A stretch of 64,000 bases of DNA, from positions 1-64,000 of the forward strand of contig NZ_OLMV01000009.1 of the NCBI RefSeq assembly GCF_900292075.1, read 5' to 3'. Every line of letters starts with the position of its first letter. Positions within the stretch are counted from its first letter, which is position 1. Shown one piece after another: positions 7,139-15,924 of the stretch. A model generated the notes under the pieces. The model searched no databases. It was not told where the DNA came from and was given only the letters and a program-made list of their open reading frames with translations. This DNA comes from Microbacterium timonense. GTDB lineage: Bacteria > Actinomycetota > Actinomycetes > Actinomycetales > Microbacteriaceae. The translations under genes were made by a program, and so were the position numbers.

Positions 7139-8755
7139 ATGAGCCTGGCGATGACCTTCGACGAGCGCTATCGCGCGATCGACTCCCGCGATGCCCGCTT
7201 CGACGGGCAGTTCGTCACCGCGGTGCGTTCGACCGGCATCTACTGTCGTCCCAGCTGCCCGGCCCGCACCCCCAAGCCGTCGAACGTCACGTTCTTCCCG
7301 ACCAGCGCCGCAGCGCACGAGGCGGGCTACCGGGCCTGCAAGCGGTGCCTGCCCGAGGCCGCGCCCGGATCGCCGGAGTGGAACCTGCGAGGCGACACGG
7401 CCGGGCGGGCGATGCGCCTCATCGCCGACGGCGTCGTGGAGCGCGAAGGCGTCCCGGGACTGGCCCGTCGCCTGGGCTACTCGCCTCGCCATCTCACCCG
7501 GCTGCTGACGGCCGAGCTCGGCGCCGGGCCCCTCGCCCTCAGCCGGGCGCACCGCGCGCAGACGGCTCGGATGCTGCTGGTCGGCACCGATCTGCCTGCC
7601 GCCGACGTCGCCTTCTCCTCGGGATTCGCCAGCGTCCGCCAGTTCAACGACACGGTCCGCGAGGTCTTCGGGATGCCGCCGCTCGAGCTGCGCGCGCGGC
7701 GCCGGCCGGCACGGGCGGGCGAACGGAGCGCAGGCGTGCCGTCCGGTCCCGGCGTCGTGATCGATCTCGCCCTTCCGCACCGCGGTGCGCTGGACGCCGA
7801 CGGCCTCTTCGCCTGGATGGCGGCCCGCGCCGTCGCCGGCGCGGAGACGGCCACCGCGTCGACCTTCGCGCGTACGCTGCGCCTGGCGCACGGGCCCGCA
7901 TGGTTCGAGCTCCGCCTGGACGACGCGGGCCGTGTGCGCCTGCGGGCCGCGCTCACCAACCTCGCGGATCTGTCGACCCTCGTCACACGTGCGCGTCGTC
8001 TGTTCGACCTCGACGCCGACCCCGGCGCCGTGGACGAGGCCCTGTCGGAGCATCCGGAGATCGCGCCACTGGTGGCACGCCTTCCCGGCATCCGTGTTCC
8101 CGGGGCCGCCGATCCCCACGAGATGCTCATCCGCGCGATGGTGGGGCAGCAGATCACGGTGGCCGCCGCCCGCACGGCGCTGACTGCCCTCACCTCCGCG
8201 CTGGGCGAGGAAGTGCCCGCGCTCGCGGTGGCGGCATCCGGGGCCGACGATCCGCCCCCGCCGAGCCCCGTGCCGGCGTCCCACGTGGTCGCCGCCGCCG
8301 GCCGGGGCCTGCTGCTCTTCCCGACCATGGCGGCGATCGCCGATCACGGGCACGAGGTGCTGCGCGGACCGGCCGCTCGGATCCGCTCCATCACCGGGGC
8401 CGCCGCCGCGCTGGCAGACGGGTCTCTCACGCTCACCACCGGCGACGATGCGGCGGACCAGCGCGCCGCTCTGCTGGCGATGCCCGGGATCGGGCCATGG
8501 ACGGCCGACTACGTGCGGATGCGCGTGCTGGGCGATCCCGACGTGTTCCTTCCCGGCGATGTCGCGGTGCGCACCGGGGCGGCCGCGATCGGTCTTCCCG
8601 GGGATCCGCGCGAGCTGACCGCCTGGGCCGGTCGCGCCGCCCCCTGGCGCAGCTATCTCACCGCCCATCTGTGGCGGGCCGTTCCGCCCAGACCCGTCCC
8701 GTCGCGCACGCGTGCGCGCATCCCATCCCCGCCGACCATCGGAGGCACCCCATGA
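7139..8755 (+). CDS. Ada-like regulator fused to AlkA DNA-3-methyladenine glycosylase
   Basis: 538 aa. Residues about 8-75 are an Ada metal-binding domain with four cysteines (IYC-RPSC ... RAC-KRC) that can bind zinc and accept a methyl group from phosphotriesters. Residues about 82-185 are an AraC-type HTH pair. Residues about 200-310 form an AlkA N-terminal domain, and 330-535 an HhH-GPD glycosylase with MPGIGPWTADYVRMR and a downstream catalytic Asp in LPGD. It senses methylated DNA and excises alkylated bases. Ada's methyltransferase domain is absent; that job is done by the adjacent ogt, whose ATG overlaps this stop. A weak leaderless -10 (CAGGCT, 7127-7132) sits 6 bases before the start. 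Confidence 0.9.
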   Translation: MSLAMTFDERYRAIDSRDARFDGQFVTAVRSTGIYCRPSCPARTPKPSNVTFFPTSAAAHEAGYRACKRCLPEAAPGSPEWNLRGDTAGRAMRLIADGVVEREGVPGLARRLGYSPRHLTRLLTAELGAGPLALSRAHRAQTARMLLVGTDLPAADVAFSSGFASVRQFNDTVREVFGMPPLELRARRRPARAGERSAGVPSGPGVVIDLALPHRGALDADGLFAWMAARAVAGAETATASTFARTLRLAHGPAWFELRLDDAGRVRLRAALTNLADLSTLVTRARRLFDLDADPGAVDEALSEHPEIAPLVARLPGIRVPGAADPHEMLIRAMVGQQITVAAARTALTALTSALGEEVPALAVAASGADDPPPPSPVPASHVVAAAGRGLLLFPTMAAIADHGHEVLRGPAARIRSITGAAAALADGSLTLTTGDDAADQRAALLAMPGIGPWTADYVRMRVLGDPDVFLPGDVAVRTGAAAIGLPGDPRELTAWAGRAAPWRSYLTAHLWRAVPPRPVPSRTRARIPSPPTIGGTP

Positions 8756-9261
8756 ACACTGCGACGATCCAGACCCTCGACACCCCGGACGGCGCGTTCA
8801 CGATCCTCACCGACGAACGCGGCCATGTGCTCGCTTCGGGGTGGACCGCCGACCGCAACGCGATCCTCGCGCGGCTGGCGGAGCACTCGCGGCCGGAAGC
8901 CGTGACGGAGGGCGAGACCGAGGCCGCCGCCGCCGTCGCCGCCTATTACGACGGCGACCTGTCAGCGATCGACCACGTCGCGGTGTCGCAGCACGGAACC
9001 CCGATGCAGCTGGCCGGGTGGCAGGCCCTGCGGCGCATCACCCCCGGGCGCCCCCTGACCTACCGCGAGTTCGCGGCGGAGCTCGGGTCGCCGGGAGCCG
9101 TGCGGGCCGCGGCATCCATCTGCGCTCGGAATGCGCCCGCGCTCTTCGTCCCGTGCCATCGCGTGCTGCGCACGGACGGCACGCTCGGGGGTTTCGCGTG
9201 GGGGCTCGAGGTCAAGCGCCAGCTGCTCGACCGCGAGGCCGGCGTGCCGGCGCTCGCCTGA
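8752..9261 (+). CDS. ogt: methylated-DNA--[protein]-cysteine S-methyltransferase
   Basis: 169 aa. The C-terminal DNA-binding/methyltransferase domain carries the active-site motif PCHR with Cys near residue 135, preceded by the helix TYREFAAELGSPGAVRAAAS that flips the damaged base. It removes methyl groups from O6-methylguanine and O4-methylthymine in a single-turnover reaction. ATG 8752 overlaps the TGA of the AlkA fusion and has GGAGG at 8741-8745, so the two repair proteins are made together. A terminator hairpin follows at 9274. Confidence 0.93.
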   Translation: MNTATIQTLDTPDGAFTILTDERGHVLASGWTADRNAILARLAEHSRPEAVTEGETEAAAAVAAYYDGDLSAIDHVAVSQHGTPMQLAGWQALRRITPGRPLTYREFAAELGSPGAVRAAASICARNAPALFVPCHRVLRTDGTLGGFAWGLEVKRQLLDREAGVPALA

Positions 9262-9273
9262 ACTCGCATCATC

Positions 9274-9303
9274 GGCTCCGGGCCACCCGCGTGGTCCGGA
9301 GCC
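9274..9303 (+). terminator. hairpin terminator after ogt
   Basis: GGCTCCGG at 9274-9281 pairs with CCGGAGCC at 9296-9303, extended inward by CCAC/GTGG across a G-T pair, with a CCGC loop. No U-tract follows, as usual in such GC-rich genomes. Confidence 0.65.
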
Positions 9304-9351
9304 CTCGCGCGTGCGGATGCAGCGGCTTTCCGGGGGAGCGGAAAGTCCGTG

Positions 9352-9379
9352 TTGCGCACAGCATATTCCCAGGTATACG
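9352..9379 (+). promoter_or_regulatory. promoter of the ABC exporter operon
   Basis: TTGCGC (9352-9357), a 16-bp spacer and TATACG (9374-9379) form a sigma-70-like promoter. The expected transcript starts near 9386, giving a leader of about 330 nt before the first transporter gene, which contains the 26-codon ORF at 9445. Confidence 0.5.
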
Positions 9380-9444
9380 CTGGAGGGCTGGTGTGTCGCT
9401 GACCGCGACCGCTGGACCACGTCCCACGATCCCAGGAGGAAGCC

Positions 9445-9525
9445 ATGTCTCAGGCCATCGTCACCACGAAGCCGATCGTCTTCCTGCCTGCCGCCGGGAC
9501 CCCGCGCGTCGCCCTCGAGGGATAG
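9445..9525 (+). CDS. 26-residue leader peptide upstream of the ABC exporter
   Basis: A 26-codon ORF, MSQAIVTTKPIVF...RVALEG, ending in TAG, with a perfect AGGAGG (9434-9439) at ideal spacing. It lies between the operon promoter and the exporter genes and is followed by two hairpins. Heterodimeric multidrug exporters in other bacteria can be induced through ribosome stalling on such a leader (as for Bacillus bmrB-bmrCD), so a regulatory peptide is the favoured reading. It could instead be an exported peptide. Translation is likely from the ribosome site; the role is inference. Confidence 0.55.
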   Translation: MSQAIVTTKPIVFLPAAGTPRVALEG

Positions 9526-9562
9526 TTCTCCCCGGCGCGACCTCCGCCGATCCGTCGCCCCC

Positions 9563-9658
9563 GGTCCGTCCGCGGACCTGTCGAGCGGCATAGGATCACC
9601 CGCTCCCGCGTTCTGGCCACCAGGACGACCCTCCGGCGATCCCGCACGAGTTGTGCGG
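9563..9658 (+). promoter_or_regulatory. structured leader with two hairpins before the ABC exporter
   Basis: GGTCCG-TCCG-CGGACC (9563-9578) and CCGCAC-GAGTT-GTGCGG (9642-9658) are perfect 6-bp hairpins between the leader peptide stop and the exporter start at 9720. They could be alternative structures responding to ribosome position on the leader ORF. A switch between competing structures was not demonstrated. Confidence 0.4.
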
Positions 9659-9719
9659 CGCGCCGTCCCCGCCATCCGCGCGGCACCGATTCACCTCGCA
9701 CACGAACCGTACAAGGATC

Positions 9720-11666
9720 ATGACCACGTCTTCCGCCGTAAGGCTCTCGACCCCGCGGGCGCTCGCGCGCCTCTACCCCTTCGCCAAACCGGTGCTGCCC
9801 CGGCTGGTGCTGGGCGCCGTCAGCGCGCTCCTTGCCAGCCTGCTGGCCCTCGCCATCCCGCTCGTGCTGGAGCAGGTGGTCCAGGGCCCGATCGCCTCCG
9901 GAGAGATCGCCGCGATCACCTGGGGTGCCGCCGCCATCCTCGGCCTCGGTCTGGCCGAGGCCGCCATGGTGTGGCTGCGCCGCTGGTTCGTGCTCGCCCC
10001 GGCCACGCTCGTCGAATACGACCTGCGCCAGACCTTCTACGCGCGTCTGCAGCGCCTTCCCGTCGCCTTCCACGACCGCTGGCAGTCGGGGCAGCTGCTG
10101 AGCCGCATGATGCAGGACATCAGCATGCTCCGCCGCTGGCTCGCCTTCGGCCTGGTGCTGCTGGTCGTGAACGTGCTGACGATCGCCGTCGGCACCGCGC
10201 TGCTGTTCCGCTGGCACTGGCTGCTGGGCACCGTCTTCCTCGTGACCTCCGCGCCGCTGTGGTACGCGGGCTACCGGTTCGAGAAGACCTACGGCTCCCT
10301 CGCGCGCCAGTCACAGGACCAGGCGGGCGACCTGGCGACCTCTGTCGAAGAGAGCGTCCACGGCATCCGCGTCCTGAAGGCCTTCGGTCGCGGCAAGCAT
10401 GCACTGCAGCGGTTCACCCGGCAGGCCGAGACGCTGCGCGAGACCGAGCTGCGCAAGGCGCGCGCGGTCGGCTGGATCTGGTTCTGGCTCGTGCTGCTGC
10501 CCGACATCGCGTTCGCGCTGTGCCTGGGTGTGGGGATCTACCTGACGGCGATGGGACAGCTGCAGGCCGCCGAGCTGATCGCGTTCTTCGCGATGGCGAC
10601 GGTCCTGCGCTGGCCGATGGAGTCGATCGGGTTCCTCTTCTCGTTCCTGCTGGACGCCCGTACCGCGACCGACCGCATCTTCGAGGTGTTCGACGAGGAG
10701 AACAGCATCGTCGACCCGCCCGCGCCCGTCTCGATCGAGCGCCCGCGGGGCGAGCTCGCCTTCGAGGGCGCCCACTTCCGCTACCAGGATGCCGGCGCCC
10801 ACGAGCGGGATCTGCTGGACGGCGTCGATCTGGTGCTCCGCCCCGGAGAGACCATGGCGCTTGTCGGACTCACCGGGTCGGGCAAGACGACGCTGACGAC
10901 CCTGCCGACACGGCTGTACGACGTGACAGGTGGCCGCGTGACGCTGGACGGCGTCGACGTGCGCGACCTGTCGCTCAAGGAGCTGCGCCGCCACATCGGC
11001 ATGGCGTTCGAGGACGCGACGCTGTTCTCGCAGAGCGTGCGCGAGAACGTGCTGCTGGGCAGGGAGGACCTCGAGCCCGGCAGCGCCGAGGCGGAGCGGG
11101 TGCTGCGCGAGGCGCTGGGCGTGGCCCAGGCCGGTTTCGTCGACGACCTCCCCGACGGAGTCGACACCATCATCGGCGAGGAAGGGCTGTCGCTCTCCGG
11201 CGGTCAGCGGCAGCGGCTGGCCCTCGCCCGTGCCGTCGCGGCCCGGCCGGCGGTTCTCGTGCTGGACGACCCGCTGTCGGCGCTCGACGTCGACACCGAG
11301 GCGCTCGTGGAGGACGCGCTGCGCGAGGTGCTGCACGAGACGACCGCGCTGGTCGTCGCGCACCGTCCCTCGACCGTCATGCTCGCCGACCGTGTCGCGC
11401 TCCTCGAGCGCGGGCGTATCACCGCGGTCGGCACGCACTCCGAGCTGCTGCGCACCAGCAGCCACTACCGTCACGTGATCTCCAGCCTCGAGGTGGAGGA
11501 GGCCCGGCTCGAGGCCCGGCGCCAGGCGCAGGGCGCCGATGAGGCGGAGCCACGTTCTCGGGCTCAGGCCGCCGCGGAGTCGGAAGCGCGCCGACAGGCT
11601 GAGGAGCCGGCGGAGTCTGAGGCGGTTCGAGAAGATCAGGATGCGATGGGGGAGGTGACCCGATGA
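9720..11666 (+). CDS. ABC exporter half-transporter, degenerate-site subunit
   Basis: 648 aa with an N-terminal six-helix ABC transmembrane domain (about 20-310) and a nucleotide-binding domain (about 345-580). Walker A GLTGSGKTT and signature LSGGQRQR are canonical, but the Walker B is VLVLDDPLSALD: the catalytic Glu is replaced by Asp. That is typical of the non-hydrolysing half of heterodimeric exporters such as TM287/288, BmrCD and LmrCD. The C-terminal about 65 residues are a charged Ala/Glu/Arg tail. No ribosome site is obvious before ATG 9720, consistent with control through the leader. Its stop overlaps the next gene (ATGA). Confidence 0.88.
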   Translation: MTTSSAVRLSTPRALARLYPFAKPVLPRLVLGAVSALLASLLALAIPLVLEQVVQGPIASGEIAAITWGAAAILGLGLAEAAMVWLRRWFVLAPATLVEYDLRQTFYARLQRLPVAFHDRWQSGQLLSRMMQDISMLRRWLAFGLVLLVVNVLTIAVGTALLFRWHWLLGTVFLVTSAPLWYAGYRFEKTYGSLARQSQDQAGDLATSVEESVHGIRVLKAFGRGKHALQRFTRQAETLRETELRKARAVGWIWFWLVLLPDIAFALCLGVGIYLTAMGQLQAAELIAFFAMATVLRWPMESIGFLFSFLLDARTATDRIFEVFDEENSIVDPPAPVSIERPRGELAFEGAHFRYQDAGAHERDLLDGVDLVLRPGETMALVGLTGSGKTTLTTLPTRLYDVTGGRVTLDGVDVRDLSLKELRRHIGMAFEDATLFSQSVRENVLLGREDLEPGSAEAERVLREALGVAQAGFVDDLPDGVDTIIGEEGLSLSGGQRQRLALARAVAARPAVLVLDDPLSALDVDTEALVEDALREVLHETTALVVAHRPSTVMLADRVALLERGRITAVGTHSELLRTSSHYRHVISSLEVEEARLEARRQAQGADEAEPRSRAQAAAESEARRQAEEPAESEAVREDQDAMGEVTR

Positions 11667-13477
11667 GCGCCACCGTGACCGGAACCAGCGGCGAAGACCG
11701 CTCGGACTACACCCGCGCCGAGAGCAAGGCGATCCGCAAGCGCTCGCTGCGGCTGCTGGGATCGCTCATCACGCCGGTGCGGGCGCAGCTCATCCTCGCC
11801 GGCGTGGTGCTGGTGGTCTCGACCGCCTTGCGGGTCGCCGGCCCCTGGCTGATCGGCATCGGCATCAACAACGCGCTTCCCGCGGTGGTGGAGCGGATGG
11901 ACTGGATGCCGACGATCCTCGTCGTGCTGGTGTACCTGGTGACCGCCTTCGGCGGCGCCGCCCTCATCGGCTGGTACGTCGTGGTGGCGGCACGCCTCAC
12001 GCAGGCGATCATGCTGGACCTGCGCAAGCGCATCTTCTTGCACACGCAGCGTCTCAGCCTGGAGTTCCACGAGTCCTACACCTCGGGCCGCATCATCTCG
12101 CGTCAGACCAGCGACCTCGACACCATCCGGGAGCTCCTGGACGGCGGTCTGAACGAGCTGGTGTCGGGAATCCTCTACGGAGCGTTCACGCTCGTCGCGC
12201 TGTTCCTCGTGGACTGGCAGTCCGGCCTCATCCTCACCGTCATGGGCATCCCGCTGCTCCTGCTGATGCGCTGGTTCTACCGGCGCTCGCAGCTCGTGTA
12301 CCGGGAGTCCCGCGTGATCAGCGCCAAGGTGATCGTCAAGTTCGTCGAGACGATGACGGGCATCCGCGCCGTGAAGGCGTTCCGCAAGGAGGAGCGCAAC
12401 GACGAGGAGTTCGGCGGCCTCGCCATGGACTACCGCGACGTGAACATGCGCTCGATCCGCCTGTTCGGCACCTTCGAGCCGGGGCTCATGGCGGTCGCGT
12501 CGGTGACCCTCGCGGTCGTGATCGCGTGGGGCGGCATCCGGGTCGCGGACGGCGTGATGGAGATCGGCTTCCTGCTGTCGGCGGTGCTGTATGTGCGCAA
12601 CTTCTTCTCGCCGCTGCAGGAGGTCGCGTTCTTCCTGAACTCGTACCAGTCCGCCACGGCCGCGCTCGAGAAGGTGTCGGGTGTGCTGGAGGAGGAGCCG
12701 ACGGTCCCCGATCCGGTAAAGCCCGTGGACCTGTGGGACGCGAAGGGGCACATCCGCTTCGAGGACGTCGTGTTCGGGTACGCCAAGGACCGCGTCATCC
12801 TGCCCGACTTCTCGCTGGACATCCCCGCCGGGCAGACCATCGCGCTGGTGGGCACGACCGGTGCCGGCAAGTCGACGCTCGCCAAGCTCGTCTCGCGGTT
12901 CTACGACCCCACCAGGGGAGCGGTGACGCTCGACGGCGTCGATCTGCGGTCGCTGCACCCCAAGGACCTGCGCCGCGCGATCGTCATGGTGACGCAGGAG
13001 GCGTACCTGTTCAGCGGCACCGTGGCCGACAACATCGCGCTCGGAAAGCCCGATGCGACGCTCGACGAGATCAAGGCGGCCGCGCGCGCGGTGGGGGCGG
13101 ATGCCTTCATCGAGGCGCTTCCCGACGGATACGACACCGACGTGAACAAGCGCGGCGGCCGGGTCTCGGCGGGGCAGCGTCAGCTGATCTCGTTCGCTCG
13201 AGCCTTCCTCGCCGACCCGGCGGTGCTGATCCTCGACGAGGCGACGGCGTCGCTCGACATCCCGTCCGAGCGCCAGATCCAGGATGCGCTGCAGACCCTG
13301 CTCGCCGACCGCACCGCGATCATCATCGCGCACCGCCTGTCGACGGTCGCGATCGCCGACCGGGTGCTCGTCATGGAGCACGGCCGCATCATCGAGGACG
13401 ACGCCCCCGAGGAGCTCATCGGCGGCACCGGCAAGTTCGCCCAGCTGCACAGCGCCTGGCGGGAGTCGCTCGTCTGA
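11663..13477 (+). CDS. ABC exporter half-transporter, catalytic subunit
   Basis: 604 aa; transmembrane domain about 30-330, nucleotide-binding domain about 360-595. Walker A is GTTGAGKST and Walker B VLILDEATASLD has the catalytic Glu, but the signature reads VSAGQRQL instead of LSGGQ. The altered signature would face the Asp-type Walker B of the partner, so one ATP site is degenerate and one active, the hallmark of a heterodimeric exporter. Likely substrates are hydrophobic drugs, lipids or peptides; the sequence does not decide. A terminator (13486-13525) ends the operon. Confidence 0.88.
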   Translation: MSATVTGTSGEDRSDYTRAESKAIRKRSLRLLGSLITPVRAQLILAGVVLVVSTALRVAGPWLIGIGINNALPAVVERMDWMPTILVVLVYLVTAFGGAALIGWYVVVAARLTQAIMLDLRKRIFLHTQRLSLEFHESYTSGRIISRQTSDLDTIRELLDGGLNELVSGILYGAFTLVALFLVDWQSGLILTVMGIPLLLLMRWFYRRSQLVYRESRVISAKVIVKFVETMTGIRAVKAFRKEERNDEEFGGLAMDYRDVNMRSIRLFGTFEPGLMAVASVTLAVVIAWGGIRVADGVMEIGFLLSAVLYVRNFFSPLQEVAFFLNSYQSATAALEKVSGVLEEEPTVPDPVKPVDLWDAKGHIRFEDVVFGYAKDRVILPDFSLDIPAGQTIALVGTTGAGKSTLAKLVSRFYDPTRGAVTLDGVDLRSLHPKDLRRAIVMVTQEAYLFSGTVADNIALGKPDATLDEIKAAARAVGADAFIEALPDGYDTDVNKRGGRVSAGQRQLISFARAFLADPAVLILDEATASLDIPSERQIQDALQTLLADRTAIIIAHRLSTVAIADRVLVMEHGRIIEDDAPEELIGGTGKFAQLHSAWRESLV

Positions 13478-13485
13478 TCGGCCCC

Positions 13486-13525
13486 GGATGCCCCGGTCTC
13501 GGCTTCGCTGAAGGCCGGGGCATCC
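13486..13525 (+). terminator. terminator after the ABC exporter operon
   Basis: GGATGCCCCGG (13486-13496) and CCGGGGCATCC (13515-13525) form an 11-bp perfect stem with an 18-nt loop, 8 bases after the stop. Confidence 0.7.
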
Positions 13526-13537
13526 TCATCTCCTCGT

Positions 13538-14596
13538 TCAGGTGTCACGACACGCGGTGTCGCCCGCGCGGTTACGGCGTGTCGTGACACCCGAAGGCTC
13601 GGCGGCCACGGTCGGGGCCCACCCGCGGCGGCGGAGCGCGGCGCCGACGATGGCGACGGCGCGCGGCCGGCTCCCTCGGATGTGTGACGAAGTGAGGCGC
13701 ACGACCTCCCAGCCGATGCCGGCGTACGCGGCGTACTTCTCGATGTCGCGGTGCCACTGCGCCCGGTCGGTGCGGTGATGGTCGCCCTCGATCTCGACTG
13801 CCACCCTCTGGTCGCGGTAGACGACCTCGGAGATGCCGAGGAGCCGTCCGCCTTCGTCACGGATCTCGACGTCGAGCTCCGGCTCCGGCAGACCCGCCGT
13901 CGTTGCATCGAGCCGGAACTCGGTCTCCAGCGGCGAGGCGCTGCCCACGCGGATCAGCTCGATTGCTTCCCTCAGCTTCCCGGCACCCACCCGGCGCCCG
14001 GCACACATGGCGCGCTCGAGGTCCCCGATGGTGGCGAGCCGCAGATCGGACTGCAGCCGACCCTTGGCGTCTCGCGGCACCCGGACGAAGAAGTCTCCGA
14101 GGGTCACCAGTTCGCGCACGGTGAGCTCCCCAGCGAGCATGGCCCACGTCGTCGCCGGCGTCGTCATCGGCAGCCCGTCCTGCACACGGACGCTCGCGAG
14201 CGCCGGCGACAGCTTCACCCCTCGGACTCCCGGGCGCCTCGCAGCGCGCCCGGGTGCGAAGACTCCGACGACGATCCGTGGGCCCGGATCGATCGGAGCG
14301 CCCTGAAGGACCGCTGCGGTCCGCCCGGCGAAGAACATGCCCGGCCGCATCACCGTCGCGAAAGCGCTCGCGCGTCGCCGTTCGTCGCGTCGCGCGAGCT
14401 CCCACGGCGACGTGGTGGTGTCGCCGGGCTCGTGCGCACCAGCGCCCGACGCGGAGGCCCGTACCCGCATGCCCGGGAACACGGGGAGCAGATCCTTCCC
14501 GCGCAGGCGGTGCAGCGGCACGCCGGCAGATCGAGCGTGACCGACCGAGAACGTGTCGCCGAGAGAACGAGGAAGAGGGCGAGGATGCCGCGGCAT
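13538..14596 (-). CDS. DUF559-like endonuclease-domain protein
   Basis: 352 aa. The C-terminal region has VAVEIEGDHHRTDRAQWHRD...GWEVVRLTSSHI, the E-x-[DG]-x-x-H/D pattern of DUF559/Vsr-like PD-(D/E)XK proteins. The N-terminal half resembles the helical AbiEi-like domain often found in front of it. Such proteins are common in actinobacteria and of unproven function; nuclease activity is inferred. The last residues (GVTTRRNRAGDTACRDT) are encoded entirely by palindrome 13541-13591, so that element has extended or replaced the natural C-terminus. A second copy of the palindrome lies upstream of the start (14710-14768), bracketing the gene. Confidence 0.65.
   Translation of the reverse strand: MPRHPRPLPRSLGDTFSVGHARSAGVPLHRLRGKDLLPVFPGMRVRASASGAGAHEPGDTTTSPWELARRDERRRASAFATVMRPGMFFAGRTAAVLQGAPIDPGPRIVVGVFAPGRAARRPGVRGVKLSPALASVRVQDGLPMTTPATTWAMLAGELTVRELVTLGDFFVRVPRDAKGRLQSDLRLATIGDLERAMCAGRRVGAGKLREAIELIRVGSASPLETEFRLDATTAGLPEPELDVEIRDEGGRLLGISEVVYRDQRVAVEIEGDHHRTDRAQWHRDIEKYAAYAGIGWEVVRLTSSHIRGSRPRAVAIVGAALRRRGWAPTVAAEPSGVTTRRNRAGDTACRDT
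13541..13591. repeat. palindromic element A, family 1
   Basis: Perfect 15-bp arms, GGTGTCACGACACGC (13541-13555) and GCGTGTCGTGACACC (13577-13591), with a 21-nt centre ending GGTTACG. Closely related to element B at 14710. It lies between convergent genes and inside the 3' end of the DUF559-like gene. Confidence 0.85.
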
Positions 14597-14709
14597 GCGT
14601 CGACGATGCCTCGCCGCCGTCCGTCGTCCCGTCGCGCGTGAGCGATCTCGGGATCGATTCCGCCTACCCGGGCCTGTGGAGGAGTCGTGCCCGAGCCATC
14701 CACTCGTCC

Positions 14710-14768
14710 TTCAGGTGTCACGACACGCTGTTACGTGCGAGACGTTACGGCGTGTTGTGACACCTGAA
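14710..14768. repeat. palindromic element B, family 1
   Basis: 18-bp arms (14710-14727 and 14751-14768) with one mismatch; shares the arm core TCAGGTGTCACGACACG and the inner TTACGGCGTGT with element A. It lies in the 204-bp gap between the esterase stop and the DUF559-like start. It may double as the esterase terminator. Confidence 0.85.
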
Positions 14769-14800
14769 CAGGGGACGGCGGGCGGGCCCGCAGCCCGCGC

Positions 14801-15769
14801 TCAGAGGAGGTCGGCGAGGAAGCGGGCCTGCTTGGGGAACTGGTGGGCCTGGCCGCCCTCATGCCCGTTGTGCGTGTAGACCTCGATGCGCTTGGTCGCG
14901 CCGCCGTGGTGGTTGAACGCCGCGTATACGGTCGACGGCGGGCAGATGGTGTCCATGAGGGCGACCGAGTACAGGGCCGCGGCATCCGCACGGCGCGCCA
15001 TGTTGACGCCGTCGAAGTATGCGAGCGTGTCGAACACCCGCTCGTCGGCCCCGCGGTGGACGGCGAGGTAGCGGACGATCTCCTGGTACGGGTCGCTGTC
15101 GGTCAGCCCGACGGCGCGCTCGAAGTGGCACAGGAAGGGGACGTCGGGCATCACGGCGACCAGTCCGTACGAGAGGCCCGCCGCGGCGATCGCGATGCCG
15201 CCGCCCTGGCTGCCGCCCGAGACGGCCACGCGATCGGCATCGACCTGGGGCAGTGACCGCACGGCGTCGATCGCGCGGACGGCGTCGGTGAAGACGCGGC
15301 GGTAGTAGTACGTCGACGGGTCTTCGATGCCGCGCGTCATGAAGCCCGACGACGAAGGACCGGTCCCGTGCGGATCGGGGGTGTCTCCGCCCGAGCCCCA
15401 CATCGACCCCTGTCCGCGGGTGTCCATGAACAGGTGCGCGTAGCCGGCCGCCGCCCACTGCAGGCGCTCCCCGGCAAGGCCCCGGCCGCCGCCGTACCCT
15501 TGGAACTCCACCACGGCCGGCAGGGGCTCGCTCGCCCCGGCCGGCAGCGTGAGCCATGCTTTGACGGGGTCGCCGTCGAAGCCCGCGAAGGTCACGTCGA
15601 AGACGTCCACGAGGGTCAGTGGGGTGTCGACCTCGACCAGTTCAGGAGTGGAGTCGTGACGTCGTGCGGCGGCGATCGTCGCCGCCCAGAAGTCGTCGAA
15701 ATCCGCGGGTTCCCGCACGTCGGGGCAGTAGTTGTCGAGTTCGGCGGGAGACAGGTCGAATCGCGGCAC
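14801..15769 (-). CDS. acetyl xylan esterase / cephalosporin-C deacetylase family
   Basis: 322 aa, the normal length of the AXE1 (CE7) family. The alpha/beta-hydrolase nucleophile is in SGGSQGGG (Ser near 185), the acid in LMDTICPPST and the His in YTHNGHEGG at the C-terminus. RGQGSMWG is the family's oxyanion-side motif. No signal peptide, so it acts in the cytoplasm on short acetylated xylo-oligosaccharides or other acetyl esters taken up by the cell. It is a single gene, with element B downstream. Confidence 0.9.
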   Translation of the reverse strand: MPRFDLSPAELDNYCPDVREPADFDDFWAATIAAARRHDSTPELVEVDTPLTLVDVFDVTFAGFDGDPVKAWLTLPAGASEPLPAVVEFQGYGGGRGLAGERLQWAAAGYAHLFMDTRGQGSMWGSGGDTPDPHGTGPSSSGFMTRGIEDPSTYYYRRVFTDAVRAIDAVRSLPQVDADRVAVSGGSQGGGIAIAAAGLSYGLVAVMPDVPFLCHFERAVGLTDSDPYQEIVRYLAVHRGADERVFDTLAYFDGVNMARRADAAALYSVALMDTICPPSTVYAAFNHHGGATKRIEVYTHNGHEGGQAHQFPKQARFLADLL

Positions 15770-15924
15770 GGGCTCACCCTAGCGCGTCGAGCGACGATGC
15801 TCGGTCAGCGTTTCATGAGGGCGACGAGGCCTCGATGGGGGAGGGGTATTCGAGGCCCCGCCGCCGGTCTCGAAAGCGCCGACGGGCGCATACCGGATGC
15901 GGTTCGGGTCGTGTGCGGGCCGCG

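Noticed and set aside
7139..8755. Frameshifted or broken ada gene
   Set aside because: The missing methyltransferase domain is not a lesion: Ada-metal-binding/AraC/AlkA fusions are a known arrangement, and ogt follows directly.
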